The position numbers were made by a program, and so were the translations under genes. The notes beneath the pieces were generated by a model that saw only the letters and a program-made list of their open reading frames with translations, was not told the origin of the DNA and did no database searches. Positions 7,900 through 18,086 of a stretch of DNA of 39,830 bases are shown here, piece after piece. How positions within the stretch are numbered: position 1 is the first letter of the stretch; every line of letters starts with the position of its first letter. Source of the stretch: Stutzerimonas degradans (lineage in GTDB: Bacteria; Pseudomonadota; Gammaproteobacteria; Pseudomonadales; Pseudomonadaceae); assembly GCF_024448505.1 (NCBI RefSeq), contig NZ_JAMOHV010000019.1, positions 1 to 39,830 on the forward strand, in the 5' to 3' direction.

Positions 7900-9618
7900 T
7901 CAGTAGCGCTCACCCTTGCGACGATACGGGAACACGTCGATCACCTTGCCGGCGCGAATGGCCTCCTGCAGCCCCTTCCAGTAATCGGCGTCGTACAGGT
8001 TGCCATGCAACCGCGCGAACAGCCGACGCAACGCCGGATCGGTGAAGAGAAAGCGCGGAAACTCCTCGGGAAACACGTCGTTGGGACCGACCGAGTACCA
8101 GGGCTCGGAGGCCATCTCGTCCTCCGGGTAGCGTGGTGGCGGGATGTGTCGGAAGTTCACCTCGGTGAGAAAGCAGATTTCGTCGTAGTCGTAGAACACC
8201 ACGCGGCCGTGGCGGGTGACGCCGAAGTTCTTCAGCAGCATGTCGCCGGGAAAGATATTCGCCGCCGCCAGCTGCTTGATCGCCAGTCCGTAGTCCTCCA
8301 GTACCTCGATGCACTGCTGTTCGCTGGCGTTTTCCAGGTAGAGATTCAGCGGCGTCATGCGTCGTTCGGTCCAGCAGTGGCGCACCAGCACCGTGTCGTC
8401 CTGTACCTGCACGGTCGACGGCGCAACCTCCAGCAGTTCGGCCAGGCAATCGGGGTCGAACTTGGAAACGGGAAATCGGAAATCGGCAAACTCCTGGGTA
8501 TCGGCCATGCGCCCTACCCGGTCGACGTTCTTCACCAAGCGGTACTTCTCGATCACGGTGGCGCGGTCGACGCTCTTGATCGGCGAGAAGCGGTCCTTGA
8601 TGACCTTGAACACTGTGTTGAAGCCCGGCAGGGTAAACACGCTCATCACCATTCCGCGCACGCCGGGCGCCATGATGAATCGGTCGTCGGTGCCGGCCAG
8701 GTGGTTGATCAGCGCGCGGTAGAACTCCGACTTGCCCTGCTTGTAGAAGCCGATCGAGGTGTACAGCTCGGCGATGTGCTTGCCGGGCAGGATGCGTTTG
8801 AGGAAGCCGATGAACTCCAGCGGAATCGGCACCTCGACCATGAAGTACGAGCGCGTGAAGGAGAAGATGATCGACACTTCCGCCTCGTCGGTGATCAGCG
8901 CGTCGGCGACGATGCCTTTGCCCTCGCGGTGCAGCAGCGGGATTGCCAGCGGCCATTGCTCGTCACGCGTAAAGATGCGGCCGATCAGGTAGGCGCCCTT
9001 GTTGCGGTAGAGCACCGAAGCGAACAGCTCGATGGTTAGCTCGGGGTCCTTGCACACCCAGTCCGGCAGCGAATCGCAGAGCTGCCCCTGCAGCCGCGCC
9101 AGATCGCCCGCTCGGTCGGCATAGGGCACGGCGAAGGCGAAGTCGTCGAGTATCTGCTCCAGCGCGCCGGTCAGATCGCCCTTGGGCAAATACTTGCGCG
9201 TCTGCGCCAACCGCTGGCGGGCCTGAGCCGACGGGCGGGTGGTATGGATGAACATGGTGCCGTCGCTGATGCAATCGTGGCTGAACAGCCGACAGAAGAT
9301 CGAGTTGTACCAGGTTTCGGACAGCTCATCGTCGAAGCGCGGATTGATTTGTTCGATGTAGGCGCTCTTGATCTGCGGCCAGTACTCGACCTGCAGCAGC
9401 GGCTCCTTGGGGAAACGCGCCAGCAGGCGGCGGTGGGTTTCGCTGACCTTCTGCTCGTAGAGCGCGATCCGTGCCGCCGAGGCCTGTTGCGCCTCCTGCC
9501 ACTGCGCCTGCTCGAAGCGCGCCCGCGCGCCCTCGGTAATCAGGCGGAACTGCTCGCGGTAGTCATCGAAGCCCAGCAGTATCTGCCGGGCGATTTCGGT
9601 AGCCGGTTGCTGCTCCAT
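7900..9618 (-). CDS. aceK: Isocitrate dehydrogenase kinase/phosphatase
   Basis: A 572-residue protein matching AceK in length (E. coli about 578) and motifs. AceK phosphorylates isocitrate dehydrogenase to push carbon into the glyoxylate shunt and can reverse the reaction. The nucleotide loop [16 protein letters not shown] (316-331) and the ATP lysine in VFKVIKD (K338) are present. Catalytic FPGD (D459), N464 in [11 protein letters not shown] and metal-binding FYDYDE (D477) also match. The N-terminal half is the AceK regulatory domain. Here aceK stands alone, without aceA or aceB beside it, as is usual in pseudomonads. The upstream region carries nested palindromes (9654-9702). Confidence 0.96.
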   Translation of the reverse strand: MEQQPATEIARQILLGFDDYREQFRLITEGARARFEQAQWQEAQQASAARIALYEQKVSETHRRLLARFPKEPLLQVEYWPQIKSAYIEQINPRFDDELSETWYNSIFCRLFSHDCISDGTMFIHTTRPSAQARQRLAQTRKYLPKGDLTGALEQILDDFAFAVPYADRAGDLARLQGQLCDSLPDWVCKDPELTIELFASVLYRNKGAYLIGRIFTRDEQWPLAIPLLHREGKGIVADALITDEAEVSIIFSFTRSYFMVEVPIPLEFIGFLKRILPGKHIAELYTSIGFYKQGKSEFYRALINHLAGTDDRFIMAPGVRGMVMSVFTLPGFNTVFKVIKDRFSPIKSVDRATVIEKYRLVKNVDRVGRMADTQEFADFRFPVSKFDPDCLAELLEVAPSTVQVQDDTVLVRHCWTERRMTPLNLYLENASEQQCIEVLEDYGLAIKQLAAANIFPGDMLLKNFGVTRHGRVVFYDYDEICFLTEVNFRHIPPPRYPEDEMASEPWYSVGPNDVFPEEFPRFLFTDPALRRLFARLHGNLYDADYWKGLQEAIRAGKVIDVFPYRRKGERY

Positions 9619-9653
9619 GGGAGTCTCTGCGGCAAGGAAGGAATGGCGAGCTT

Positions 9654-9702
9654 AGCCAGTGCCCCCGCGCAAGGAAAGTCGGCCGACCGTCAGGCACTGG
9701 CT
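9654..9702. repeat. Nested palindromes between aceK and the EamA gene
   Basis: A perfect 10-bp inverted repeat (AGCCAGTGCC at 9654-9663, GGCACTGGCT at 9693-9702) encloses a second perfect palindrome, GTCGGCCGAC at 9678-9687. The element lies in the 156-base divergent gap, 36 bases upstream of aceK. It could fold in the aceK leader RNA or serve as an operator; the sequence does not decide. Confidence 0.5.
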
Positions 9703-9774
9703 TTGAAAGTCGCTTCCGGCTTGCCGGCTGCGCGGGCACCGACAACACTTGCCGCTCCGCGACAGGAGCGCCAC

Positions 9775-10689
9775 ATGCGAGCCATCGACCTGTTCCGCCT
9801 CATCAGCCTGGCCGCCATCTGGGGTGCCAGCTTTCTATTCATGCGGGTGATCGCCCCGGTGCTCGGGACCTTTCCCACCGCCTTCTTCCGCGTTGTGCTG
9901 GCCACCCTCGGGCTGCTAGTGATCCTGCTGGCGTGGCGCACTCGCTGGGATTTTCGCGGCAAGCTCGGCCTGTGCCTATTGCTCGGCGTGATCAATTCCG
10001 GCGTTCCCTTCGCGTTGTACGCGCTCGCCGCCCAGCTGCTGCCGGCCGGCTATTCGGCGATCTTCAATGCGACGACGCCGCTGATGGGCGTGCTCATCGG
10101 CGCGCTGTTCTTCGCCGAGGAGCTGACGCTGGCCAAGGTCGTCGGGGTGCTCTGCGGATTGGCCGGCGTGATGGTGCTGACGCGCACCGGGCCGGTGTCA
10201 TTCGATGCCGATCTTTTGATCGGCGCCCTCGCCTGCCTCGGCGCGACCGCCTGCTACGGGCTCGGTGGCTTTCTGACGCGGCGCTGGATCAACCATCACG
10301 GCGGCCTCGGTAGCGAGCTGGTGGCGTTCGGCAGTCAGGCCGGTGCCACGCTCTGCCTGCTTCCGCTGTTCGGTGTATCGCTCCTGCAGGCGCCGCCGGC
10401 AAGCTGGGGCGGCGGTTCCGTATGGCTGAGCCTGATCGGCCTCGGCGTGGTCTGCACGGCGTTTGCGTACATCCTGTACTTCCGCCTGCTCGCCGATATC
10501 GGCCCGGTCAAGACCCTGACCGTCACCTTCATCATTCCGCCGTTCGGTGTGTTCTGGGGCGCTTTGCTGCTCGGCGAGCCGCTGTCCTGGGCCTACGTCT
10601 ATGGTGGCGCGCTGATAGCGCTGGCGTTGTGGCTGGTCTTGAAGCAGGCGCCGGCGCAACCGGTGCCCGCCACGGATGGACGGACATGA
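9775..10689 (+). CDS. EamA/DMT-superfamily membrane transporter
   Basis: A 304-residue inner membrane protein with about ten predicted helices in two EamA repeats, the standard layout and length. The first repeat opens with LISLAAIWGASFLFMRVIAP; the second includes GLGVVCTAFAYILYFRLLADIGPVK and a final helix ALIALALWLVLKQ. Such proteins export metabolites or amino acids, but the substrate cannot be read from sequence. ATG 9775 has an AGGAG site upstream and begins exactly at the first helix; the long open upstream frame is antisense to aceK. It is divergent from aceK and convergent with cysK. Confidence 0.88.
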   Translation: MRAIDLFRLISLAAIWGASFLFMRVIAPVLGTFPTAFFRVVLATLGLLVILLAWRTRWDFRGKLGLCLLLGVINSGVPFALYALAAQLLPAGYSAIFNATTPLMGVLIGALFFAEELTLAKVVGVLCGLAGVMVLTRTGPVSFDADLLIGALACLGATACYGLGGFLTRRWINHHGGLGSELVAFGSQAGATLCLLPLFGVSLLQAPPASWGGGSVWLSLIGLGVVCTAFAYILYFRLLADIGPVKTLTVTFIIPPFGVFWGALLLGEPLSWAYVYGGALIALALWLVLKQAPAQPVPATDGRT

Positions 10690-10709
10690 ACGCCGCCGGG
10701 CGAGCCAGT

Positions 10710-10729
10710 GGACGCAGGCACATGCGTCC
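10710..10729. other. Hairpin at the convergent EamA/cysK junction
   Basis: GGACGCA and TGCGTCC form a perfect 7-bp stem with a 6-base loop between the two stop codons. There is no T tract on either strand, so it would be a poor intrinsic terminator, though it may protect 3' ends. Confidence 0.4.
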
Positions 10730-10746
10730 CAAGCCCGCCGTGGGAT

Positions 10747-11721
<975 letters not shown>

Positions 11722-11846
11722 CAGTCTGTCCCTGCGCGAAAGAAAACCAAGGCCCGAAAGCCTATGCGCACTCCCGCGCGTCGTCCAGCCGAACTCGCCG
11801 CGCGGGCCGGCGGTCCATCTTGGACAGACCGCGCTACCGGATCGCC

Positions 11847-12917
11847 ATGAAACGACGCTATTTGCCCCTGTGGCTACTGCTCGTCCTCGTTACGCTGCTG
11901 GTGCTGCTGCACCTGGCGCTGCCGCCGCTGGTGCGCCACTACCTCAACCAGAACCTGGCCGACATGGGCGAGTACCGCGGTCAGGTGGATGATGTCGACC
12001 TGGCCTGGTGGCGCGGTGCCTACCGCATCGAGGGGCTGCTGATCGAGAAGAAGGACAAGCGGGTGCAGGCGCCGCTGTTCACCGCGCCCGGCATCGATAT
12101 CGCCATCAGTTGGCGCGCGCTGTGGCACGAGCATGCGGTGGTCGGCGAGGTGGAATTCGAGCGGCCGACGCTGAACTTCGTCGACGGTGGCGACAAAGGC
12201 GAGTCGCAGACCGGCGAAGGCGTCGACTGGCGCGACCAGCTGGACGCCCTGCTGCCGATCACGTTGAACGAAATCCGCGTGATCGAGGGCCAGCTGTCGT
12301 TTCGCAACTTCACCGCCGAACCGCCGGTGCACGTCTATGCCAGCGGCATCAACGCCACGCTGTACAACCTGACCAATACCACCGACGCGCAGGGCCGTCG
12401 GGTCGCGACGTTCGAAGGCACCGGCAAGCTGTTCAACCGCTCGCCCATAGAAGCCACGGCACGTTTCGACCCGTTCACCGAGTGGGAGGATTTCGAGCTG
12501 AACCTGCGCGCCACCGACATCGCGCTCAAACAGCTGAACGACTTCAGCCGCGCTTACGGCAAGTTCGATTTTGCCGGCGGCAGCGGCGATCTGGTCGTCG
12601 AGGTGCAAGCCACCGACGGTCGGCTGAACGGCTACATCAAGCCGCTGTTTCGCAATGTCGATGTGTTCGATCTCGAACAGGATGTGGAAAACGAAGACAA
12701 GAGCCTGCTGCGCGGACTCTGGGAAGCGGTGGTCGGCGGCGGCCAGGAAGCGCTGCAGAACCAGCGCGAGGACCAGTTCGCCACGCGCATCGAGCTGTCC
12801 GGCAGCACACGCAATGCCGACGTCAGCCCGTTCCAGGCGTTCATCGCCATCCTGCGCAACGCCTTCGTCGAAGCGTTCAACGCCCGCTTCGAGCGCTCCT
12901 CAAACGACGAACGCTGA
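11847..12917 (+). CDS. DUF748 / AsmA-like envelope protein
   Basis: A 356-residue protein with one strong N-terminal membrane anchor ([19 protein letters not shown], residues 8-26) and a large periplasmic part. The repeated pattern ([58 protein letters not shown]) is typical of DUF748, a family related to AsmA-like proteins of the cell envelope. Its exact role is unknown; lipid or envelope homeostasis is a family-level guess. ATG 11847 is chosen because the membrane anchor begins there; its ribosome site is weak. The open frame upstream to 11694 runs over the cysK start and is not convincing. It precedes the moxR operon by 141 bases, which contain a separate promoter. Confidence 0.8.
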   Translation: MKRRYLPLWLLLVLVTLLVLLHLALPPLVRHYLNQNLADMGEYRGQVDDVDLAWWRGAYRIEGLLIEKKDKRVQAPLFTAPGIDIAISWRALWHEHAVVGEVEFERPTLNFVDGGDKGESQTGEGVDWRDQLDALLPITLNEIRVIEGQLSFRNFTAEPPVHVYASGINATLYNLTNTTDAQGRRVATFEGTGKLFNRSPIEATARFDPFTEWEDFELNLRATDIALKQLNDFSRAYGKFDFAGGSGDLVVEVQATDGRLNGYIKPLFRNVDVFDLEQDVENEDKSLLRGLWEAVVGGGQEALQNQREDQFATRIELSGSTRNADVSPFQAFIAILRNAFVEAFNARFERSSNDER

Positions 12918-12944
12918 ATCTGGCCGAAATCCGCAGCAACGATC

Positions 12945-12959
12945 ATTCAGTGACTGAAT
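12945..12959. promoter_or_regulatory. Perfect 15-bp palindrome, likely operator of the moxR operon
   Basis: ATTCAGT-G-ACTGAAT is a perfect 7-1-7 palindrome lying 12 bases upstream of the -35 element of the moxR promoter. Size and symmetry suit a dimeric repressor or activator, for example of the TetR or GntR type. The regulator is not in the window and I cannot name it. Confidence 0.55.
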
Positions 12960-12971
12960 AATCCCCTCGCG

Positions 12972-13000
12972 TTCACAGGCGACGGCCCATCACTTATAGT
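12972..13000 (+). promoter_or_regulatory. Sigma70-like promoter of the moxR-GFA-VWA operon
   Basis: TTCACA (12972-12977) and TATAGT (12995-13000) each match the sigma70 consensus at five of six positions and are spaced by exactly 17 bases. A transcript would start near 13007 and give a leader of about 50 bases before the moxR ATG. Confidence 0.65.
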
Positions 13001-13058
13001 CGGGCTCTTTCATTCCACACCAAGCGCCTGCGTGCCAGGCCGGCCCAAGGAATCCGCG

Positions 13059-13907
<849 letters not shown>

Positions 13908-13959
13908 TCGACGCCGGTTTCCGGTGGAGCCGGCCGTGCACTCACTGGAGGAAGAAACC

Positions 13960-14358
13960 ATGCAAACGCATACCGGTAGTTGCCTGTGTGGCGTCGTGCG
14001 CTATCGCATCGACGCCCCCATCGACGCACTGACCCACTGCCACTGCAAGATGTGCCGCAAGGCCCATGGCGCCGCCTTCGCCACCTACGCGAGCGTGCCG
14101 CTGGAGGCCTTCCACTTCATGTCCGGCAAGGATCAGCTGGGCGTCTACCACTCCTCCGAACACGTGACGCGTACCTTCTGCATCCGCTGCGGCTCCAACC
14201 TGTTGTTCGTCGACAACCGCGAGCACGAGGTCGGCGTCGCCGCTGGCACGCTCGACTCGCCGCTGCCGGTACCTGCGCAATCGCACATCTTCGTCGGCTC
14301 CAAGGCCGACTGGTACGAGATTCGCGACGGCCTGCCCCAGCACGACCGTGACGTTTAA
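13960..14358 (+). CDS. GFA-family (CENP-V/GFA fold) zinc protein
   Basis: A 132-residue protein with the zinc-binding pattern of the glutathione-dependent formaldehyde-activating (GFA/Mss4-like) fold: CLCG (residues 8-11), HCHCKMCRK near 29-37 and CIRCGSNL around residue 71. Family members are annotated as formaldehyde-glutathione adduct enzymes, but biochemical support is thin and many have unknown roles. The ATG at 13960 has a strong GGAGGAA site. It lies between a MoxR ATPase and its likely VWA partner, in the same direction with short gaps, which suggests co-expression. Whether it is a client or a passenger is open. Confidence 0.88.
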   Translation: MQTHTGSCLCGVVRYRIDAPIDALTHCHCKMCRKAHGAAFATYASVPLEAFHFMSGKDQLGVYHSSEHVTRTFCIRCGSNLLFVDNREHEVGVAAGTLDSPLPVPAQSHIFVGSKADWYEIRDGLPQHDRDV

Positions 14359-14404
14359 CCCCATCGCCATCGCGCGCCGCCAAGTGCGCGCCTGAGGTTC
14401 TGCC

Positions 14405-15583
14405 ATGTTGCTTGGCCTGTTCAACGAAATGCGTGCCGCCAAGGTTCCCGTCTCGGTGCGTGAACTGCTCGACCTGATCGACGCCCTCAAACACCGCGTG
14501 GTGTTCGCCGACATGGACGAGTTCTACTTCCTCGCGCGCACCGTGATGGTCAAGGACGAGCGCCACTTCGACAAGTTCGACCGGGCCTTCGGCGCCTACT
14601 TCAACGGCCTGCAGAACCTCGACCAGCATCTGGAAGCGCTGATTCCCGAAGAATGGTTGCGCAAGGAATTCGAGCGCAGCCTGACCGACGAGGAGCGCGC
14701 GCAGATTCAGTCGCTCGGCGGACTGGACAAACTGATTGAGGAATTCAAGAAGCGCCTGGAGGAGCAGAAGGAAAAGCACTCCGGCGGCAACAAGTGGATC
14801 GGCACCGGCGGCACCAGCCCGTTCGGCTCGGGCGGCTACAACCCGGAAGGAATCCGCATCGGCGATGCCGGCAAGCGTCAGGGCAAGGCGGTCAAGGTCT
14901 GGGACCAGCGCGAGTACAAGAACCTCGACGACCAGGTCGAGCTGGGCACGCGCAACATCAAGATCGCCCTGCGCCGCCTGCGCAAGTTCGCCCGCCAGGG
15001 CGCGGCGGAAGAACTGGACATCGACGGCACCATCGACCACACCGCGCGCGACGCCGGCCTGCTCAACATTCAGATGCGTCCCGAACGACGCAACGCGGTC
15101 AAACTGCTGTTGCTGATGGATATCGGCGGCTCGATGGACGCGCACGTCAAGGTCTGCGAGGAGCTGTTCTCGGCCTGCCGCACCGAGTTCAAGAATCTGG
15201 AGTTCTTCTACTTCCACAACTTCATCTACGAGTCGGTGTGGAAGAACAACTTCCGCCGCACCTCGGAACGCACCTCCACGCTCGACCTGCTGCACAAGTA
15301 CGGCCCGGACTACAAAGTAGTGTTCGTCGGCGACGCGGCGATGGCGCCCTACGAGGTCACCCAGCCGGGCGGCAGCGTCGAGCATTGGAACGAGGAAGCC
15401 GGCTACGTGTGGATGCAGCGCTTCATGGAGAAATACCGAAAGCTTATCTGGATCAACCCGTACCCGAAGGACACCTGGGGCTACACATCGTCCACCAGCA
15501 TCATCCGCGAGCTGGTGGAAGACCGCATGTATCCGCTGACCCTCAGCGGGCTGGAAGACGGCATGCGCTTTCTCGCCAAATGA
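14405..15583 (+). CDS. VWA-domain protein (CoxE-like), partner of the MoxR ATPase
   Basis: A 392-residue protein with a C-terminal von Willebrand A domain. The MIDAS motif DxGxS is D239-I-G-G-S243 within LLLMDIGGSMDAHV; VVFVGDAAMAPYE further on supplies the later acidic metal-site region. The N-terminal 200 residues are charged and carry a Gly-rich segment (GGNKWIGTGGTSPFGSGGYN). This layout is common for VWA proteins encoded beside MoxR ATPases, where the pair assembles or activates a metalloenzyme or complex. It follows the GFA gene by 46 bases and ends the operon, convergent with the DUF2937 gene. Cytoplasmic; no signal peptide seen. Confidence 0.9.
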   Translation: MLLGLFNEMRAAKVPVSVRELLDLIDALKHRVVFADMDEFYFLARTVMVKDERHFDKFDRAFGAYFNGLQNLDQHLEALIPEEWLRKEFERSLTDEERAQIQSLGGLDKLIEEFKKRLEEQKEKHSGGNKWIGTGGTSPFGSGGYNPEGIRIGDAGKRQGKAVKVWDQREYKNLDDQVELGTRNIKIALRRLRKFARQGAAEELDIDGTIDHTARDAGLLNIQMRPERRNAVKLLLLMDIGGSMDAHVKVCEELFSACRTEFKNLEFFYFHNFIYESVWKNNFRRTSERTSTLDLLHKYGPDYKVVFVGDAAMAPYEVTQPGGSVEHWNEEAGYVWMQRFMEKYRKLIWINPYPKDTWGYTSSTSIIRELVEDRMYPLTLSGLEDGMRFLAK

Positions 15584-15624
15584 ATCCGGGTGACGCCTGG
15601 CGGGTCGCGAAACGACGCGCCCGC

Positions 15625-16140
15625 TCAGCGATACAGCCGGTGGCAACGCCGACGCTGACGCAGCGGAAAGCTCAGAGCCAGCAAGACGCTTTCCACCAGC
15701 CAGGCCAGCAGCAGCGCACAGCCTAGGCCCCAGGCAATCGCCTCCGGCGCCAGCAGCACCTGGTAGCGGTAGCCGGCGAGGGTTTCCCGGCGCAGTTCGG
15801 CGTCAGCACCGAGCAGCACGTGCCAGCTGCGCACGAACCAGGGCTGCTGCATGACCTGCCATTCGCGATCCAGCAGGCGCATGCGCTGCACCAGCGCCTC
15901 CAGACTGCGCGCATCGCTCTGGATCACCGCATCGTCGCTGGCACGGTAGTGCTCGACCAGCGCATTCAGATCGCCGTCGAAGAAGCGTTGCGCGGTATCG
16001 CGAAAGCCCTGCAGGCCGCGCTGCGCCTCCTGCCGGTGCGCCTCGACGCGCTGCGCGTAGGCGTCGATGAAGCCCGGCACCTGCACGCCGACCAGCAGGC
16101 CGAAGGCGAACACCAACAGGCGCAGATAGCTCCTCAGCAT
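15625..16140 (-). CDS. DUF2937-family membrane protein
   Basis: A 171-residue protein with an N-terminal helix (LLVFAFGLLVGVQVPGFID) and a C-terminal helix (AIAWGLGCALLLAWLVES), with a charged helical region between (EAHRQEAQRGLQGFRDTAQRFF). This is the pattern of DUF2937 proteins of pseudomonads, function unknown. The start at 16140 is set by the ATGCTGA overlap with the stop of the amidotransferase gene, showing translational coupling; an upstream start would lie wholly inside that gene. It may act with the amidotransferase, but nothing in the sequence shows how. Confidence 0.75.
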   Translation of the reverse strand: MLRSYLRLLVFAFGLLVGVQVPGFIDAYAQRVEAHRQEAQRGLQGFRDTAQRFFDGDLNALVEHYRASDDAVIQSDARSLEALVQRMRLLDREWQVMQQPWFVRSWHVLLGADAELRRETLAGYRYQVLLAPEAIAWGLGCALLLAWLVESVLLALSFPLRQRRRCHRLYR

Positions 16141-16916
16141 GCGGCGTCCCGCCCCTGCGCGACGCACTCGCCACGCCGCCACAGGCTCCACTGCCCAGGT
16201 TCGTGGATGGTCCAGCATTCGTTATCGGTCAACGGCTCGGTGGCGAGCACGGTCACCACGTCGCGCGGCGTGGTCTCGGCCTGGAAGTCCACCGTCAGCT
16301 CGGCATCCTTCAGCTGCGCCGGGCCGAACGGCGCGCGCCGGGTGATCTGCGCCAGCTTGGTACTGCAGAAGCTGAACAGCCATTCGCCGTTACTCAGCAG
16401 GCAGTTGAACACGCCCTTGCTGCGGTAATGCCGGCAGGCCGCCAGCAGCGTCGGCAGCAACGCCTCGGCCTCGACGCGCTCGGGGAAGTCGGAGCGGATA
16501 CGGTTGAGCAGATCGCAGAACGCCGCCTCGCTGTCCGTCTCGCCGACCGCCCGGTAGAAGCTGCCCGAGGGCTCGAAATCGCTCAGCTGACCGTTATGCG
16601 CGAAGCACCAGTATTGCCCCCACAGCTCGCGCGTGAACGGATGGGTGTTGGCCAGCGTGACCCTGCCGACATTGGCATGGCGGATGTGGCCGATCACCAC
16701 CTCGCTCTTGATCAGATAGTGCTGGACCATCTTCGCCACTTCCGACTCGCAGCTGGCCACCGGGTCCTGGAACAGCCGCAGGCCGCGCCCTTCGTAGAAG
16801 GCGATGCCCCAGCCATCCTTGTGAGGGCCGGTCCGGCCGCCGCGCTGCATGAGTCCGGTAAAACTGAAGACGATATCGGTGGGGACATTGGCGCTCATGC
16901 CGAGCAATTCGCACAT
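16134..16916 (-). CDS. Class II glutamine amidotransferase (YafJ-like)
   Basis: A 260-residue stand-alone glutaminase domain of the Ntn type. Cys2 becomes the N-terminal nucleophile after Met removal (MCELLGMSANVP). Glutamine-site segments GHIRHANVG and FAHNGQLSDF, and the GETDSEAAF segment, are all present. Proteins of this YafJ/DUF3700-like group lack a synthase domain and their acceptor is unknown. It overlaps the DUF2937 start by 7 bases and is followed upstream by an unrelated membrane protein gene in the same direction (30-base gap), so the three may share a transcript. Confidence 0.9.
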   Translation of the reverse strand: MCELLGMSANVPTDIVFSFTGLMQRGGRTGPHKDGWGIAFYEGRGLRLFQDPVASCESEVAKMVQHYLIKSEVVIGHIRHANVGRVTLANTHPFTRELWGQYWCFAHNGQLSDFEPSGSFYRAVGETDSEAAFCDLLNRIRSDFPERVEAEALLPTLLAACRHYRSKGVFNCLLSNGEWLFSFCSTKLAQITRRAPFGPAQLKDAELTVDFQAETTPRDVVTVLATEPLTDNECWTIHEPGQWSLWRRGECVAQGRDAAC

Positions 16917-16946
16917 AGGTTGATTCCCCGTGAAAACGCGAAGGTA

Positions 16947-17417
16947 TTACAGGCGCGGTTCGGTCCGCACCCGGCGACCCGGCTGCGAAAAATAGTCGTC
17001 ATCCTCGTCGTCGGCCATGCGCTCGCGCAGGGTACGCGGATCATCATCGGCCGCGGCGGTCGTCTGCCTGGCGGCGCGCTTGCGCCGCTCCAGCGGCCAG
17101 CGGATGGCCACCAGCAGCAGGTACAGGGCGAACGCGATCAGGCCGTACAACGCCAGATCGGCAACCGCGCGCCAGGCGTTGTTACCGACCTTGAGCAACA
17201 CGTCCATTGCGGTAATGGCCACGGCGGGGGCGAAGAGTTCCTTGGCAGGATCGACGATGGTCGGCGTCAGCAGCAGGATTGCCGCCAGCAGCCGCAACGG
17301 CTCGCGCAGCCAGCGCCACATCCAGCGCGTCGCGCGGAACCAGACCAGCAGACAGCCCAGCGCGGCCACGCCGTAGACGGCCCAGGCCAGGGAATAATCG
17401 GTGTATGGCATCGACAT
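16947..17417 (-). CDS. Integral membrane protein of unknown function
   Basis: A 156-residue protein with about four hydrophobic segments (LAWAVYGVAALGCLLVWF, LRLLAAILLLTPTIV, AVAITAMDVLL, LALYGLIAFALYLLLVAI) and a charged cytoplasmic tail containing DDEDDDYF and ending RTEPRL. I do not recognise a named family; similar proteins are common in pseudomonads as hypothetical membrane proteins. ATG 17417 (MSMPYT) has a GAGAG site about 6 bases upstream; the open frame beyond it is Arg/Cys-rich and not protein-like. It lies upstream of, and codirectional with, the amidotransferase gene. Confidence 0.7.
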   Translation of the reverse strand: MSMPYTDYSLAWAVYGVAALGCLLVWFRATRWMWRWLREPLRLLAAILLLTPTIVDPAKELFAPAVAITAMDVLLKVGNNAWRAVADLALYGLIAFALYLLLVAIRWPLERRKRAARQTTAAADDDPRTLRERMADDEDDDYFSQPGRRVRTEPRL

Positions 17418-17615
17418 CGGAATTCTCTCGGTGAGCCGGCCGGACCGACCGGCTGGCGCGACGCAGCATGATAACAGCCCGGCGCGCCCTGAGCGGCGCA
17501 ACGGGCACTGGCGAAGCCATCGGCAACGCCGTATAAACCCTTCAATACATCGGTTCAATGCCAACCCCGTCGGCCCATCGCACTGCCCAGGCCGACCCGC
17601 TCAGGAGGAGTCATC

Positions 17616-18056
17616 ATGCCCTACCAGCACATTCTGGTCGCCGTCGACCTGACCGACGAGTGCCACGCGGTAGTCGCGCGAGCCCAGGCCCTGGCCACCA
17701 CTACCGGCGCCACGCTGACACTCGTCCATATCATCGAGCCGATGGCGATGGCCTTCGGCGGCGACGTGCCGATGGACCTGTCGATGCTGCAACAGCAGCA
17801 GTTCGACCAAGCCCGCGAACGGATGGACGGCTTCGCCGATATCTACCCCAGCCTCACGCCGGAGCAGCGCCACCTGGCCTACGGTCAGCCGCGTCAGGAA
17901 GTACATCGGCTGGCCAAGGAACAGCAGTGCGACCTGATCGTCGTCGGCAGCCACGGCCGCCACGGGCTGGCGCTGCTGCTCGGCTCGACGGCCAACGACA
18001 TTCTGCATGGCGCGCCATGCGATGTGCTCGCGGTACGCCTGAAGAAAGTCGACTGA
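17616..18056 (+). CDS. Universal stress protein (UspA family)
   Basis: A 146-residue single USP domain. It begins with the beta strand HILVAVDLT (D11 for nucleotide contact) and carries the ATP-binding motif G-x2-G-x9-G-S/T: G111, G114, G123-S-T in GSHGRHGLALLLGSTA. It therefore belongs to the nucleotide-binding class. The start has a strong AGGAGG site. The gene stands alone, divergent from the membrane protein gene and convergent with the DUF6901-like gene. Pseudomonas usp genes are often under ANR; I looked for a TTGAT-N4-ATCAA site upstream and did not find one. Confidence 0.92.
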   Translation: MPYQHILVAVDLTDECHAVVARAQALATTTGATLTLVHIIEPMAMAFGGDVPMDLSMLQQQQFDQARERMDGFADIYPSLTPEQRHLAYGQPRQEVHRLAKEQQCDLIVVGSHGRHGLALLLGSTANDILHGAPCDVLAVRLKKVD

Positions 18057-18086
18057 TCGAGTCGGCCTGAGCGGGCCAAGTCCCGC

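Noticed and set aside
14117..15646. 509-codon minus-strand open frame opposite the VWA gene
   Set aside because: Shadow of GFA and VWA coding sequence; no recognisable domain.
17565..17615. Possible ANR/FNR box upstream of the universal stress gene
   Set aside because: No TTGAT-N4-ATCAA match; only loose TTCAA repeats are present.
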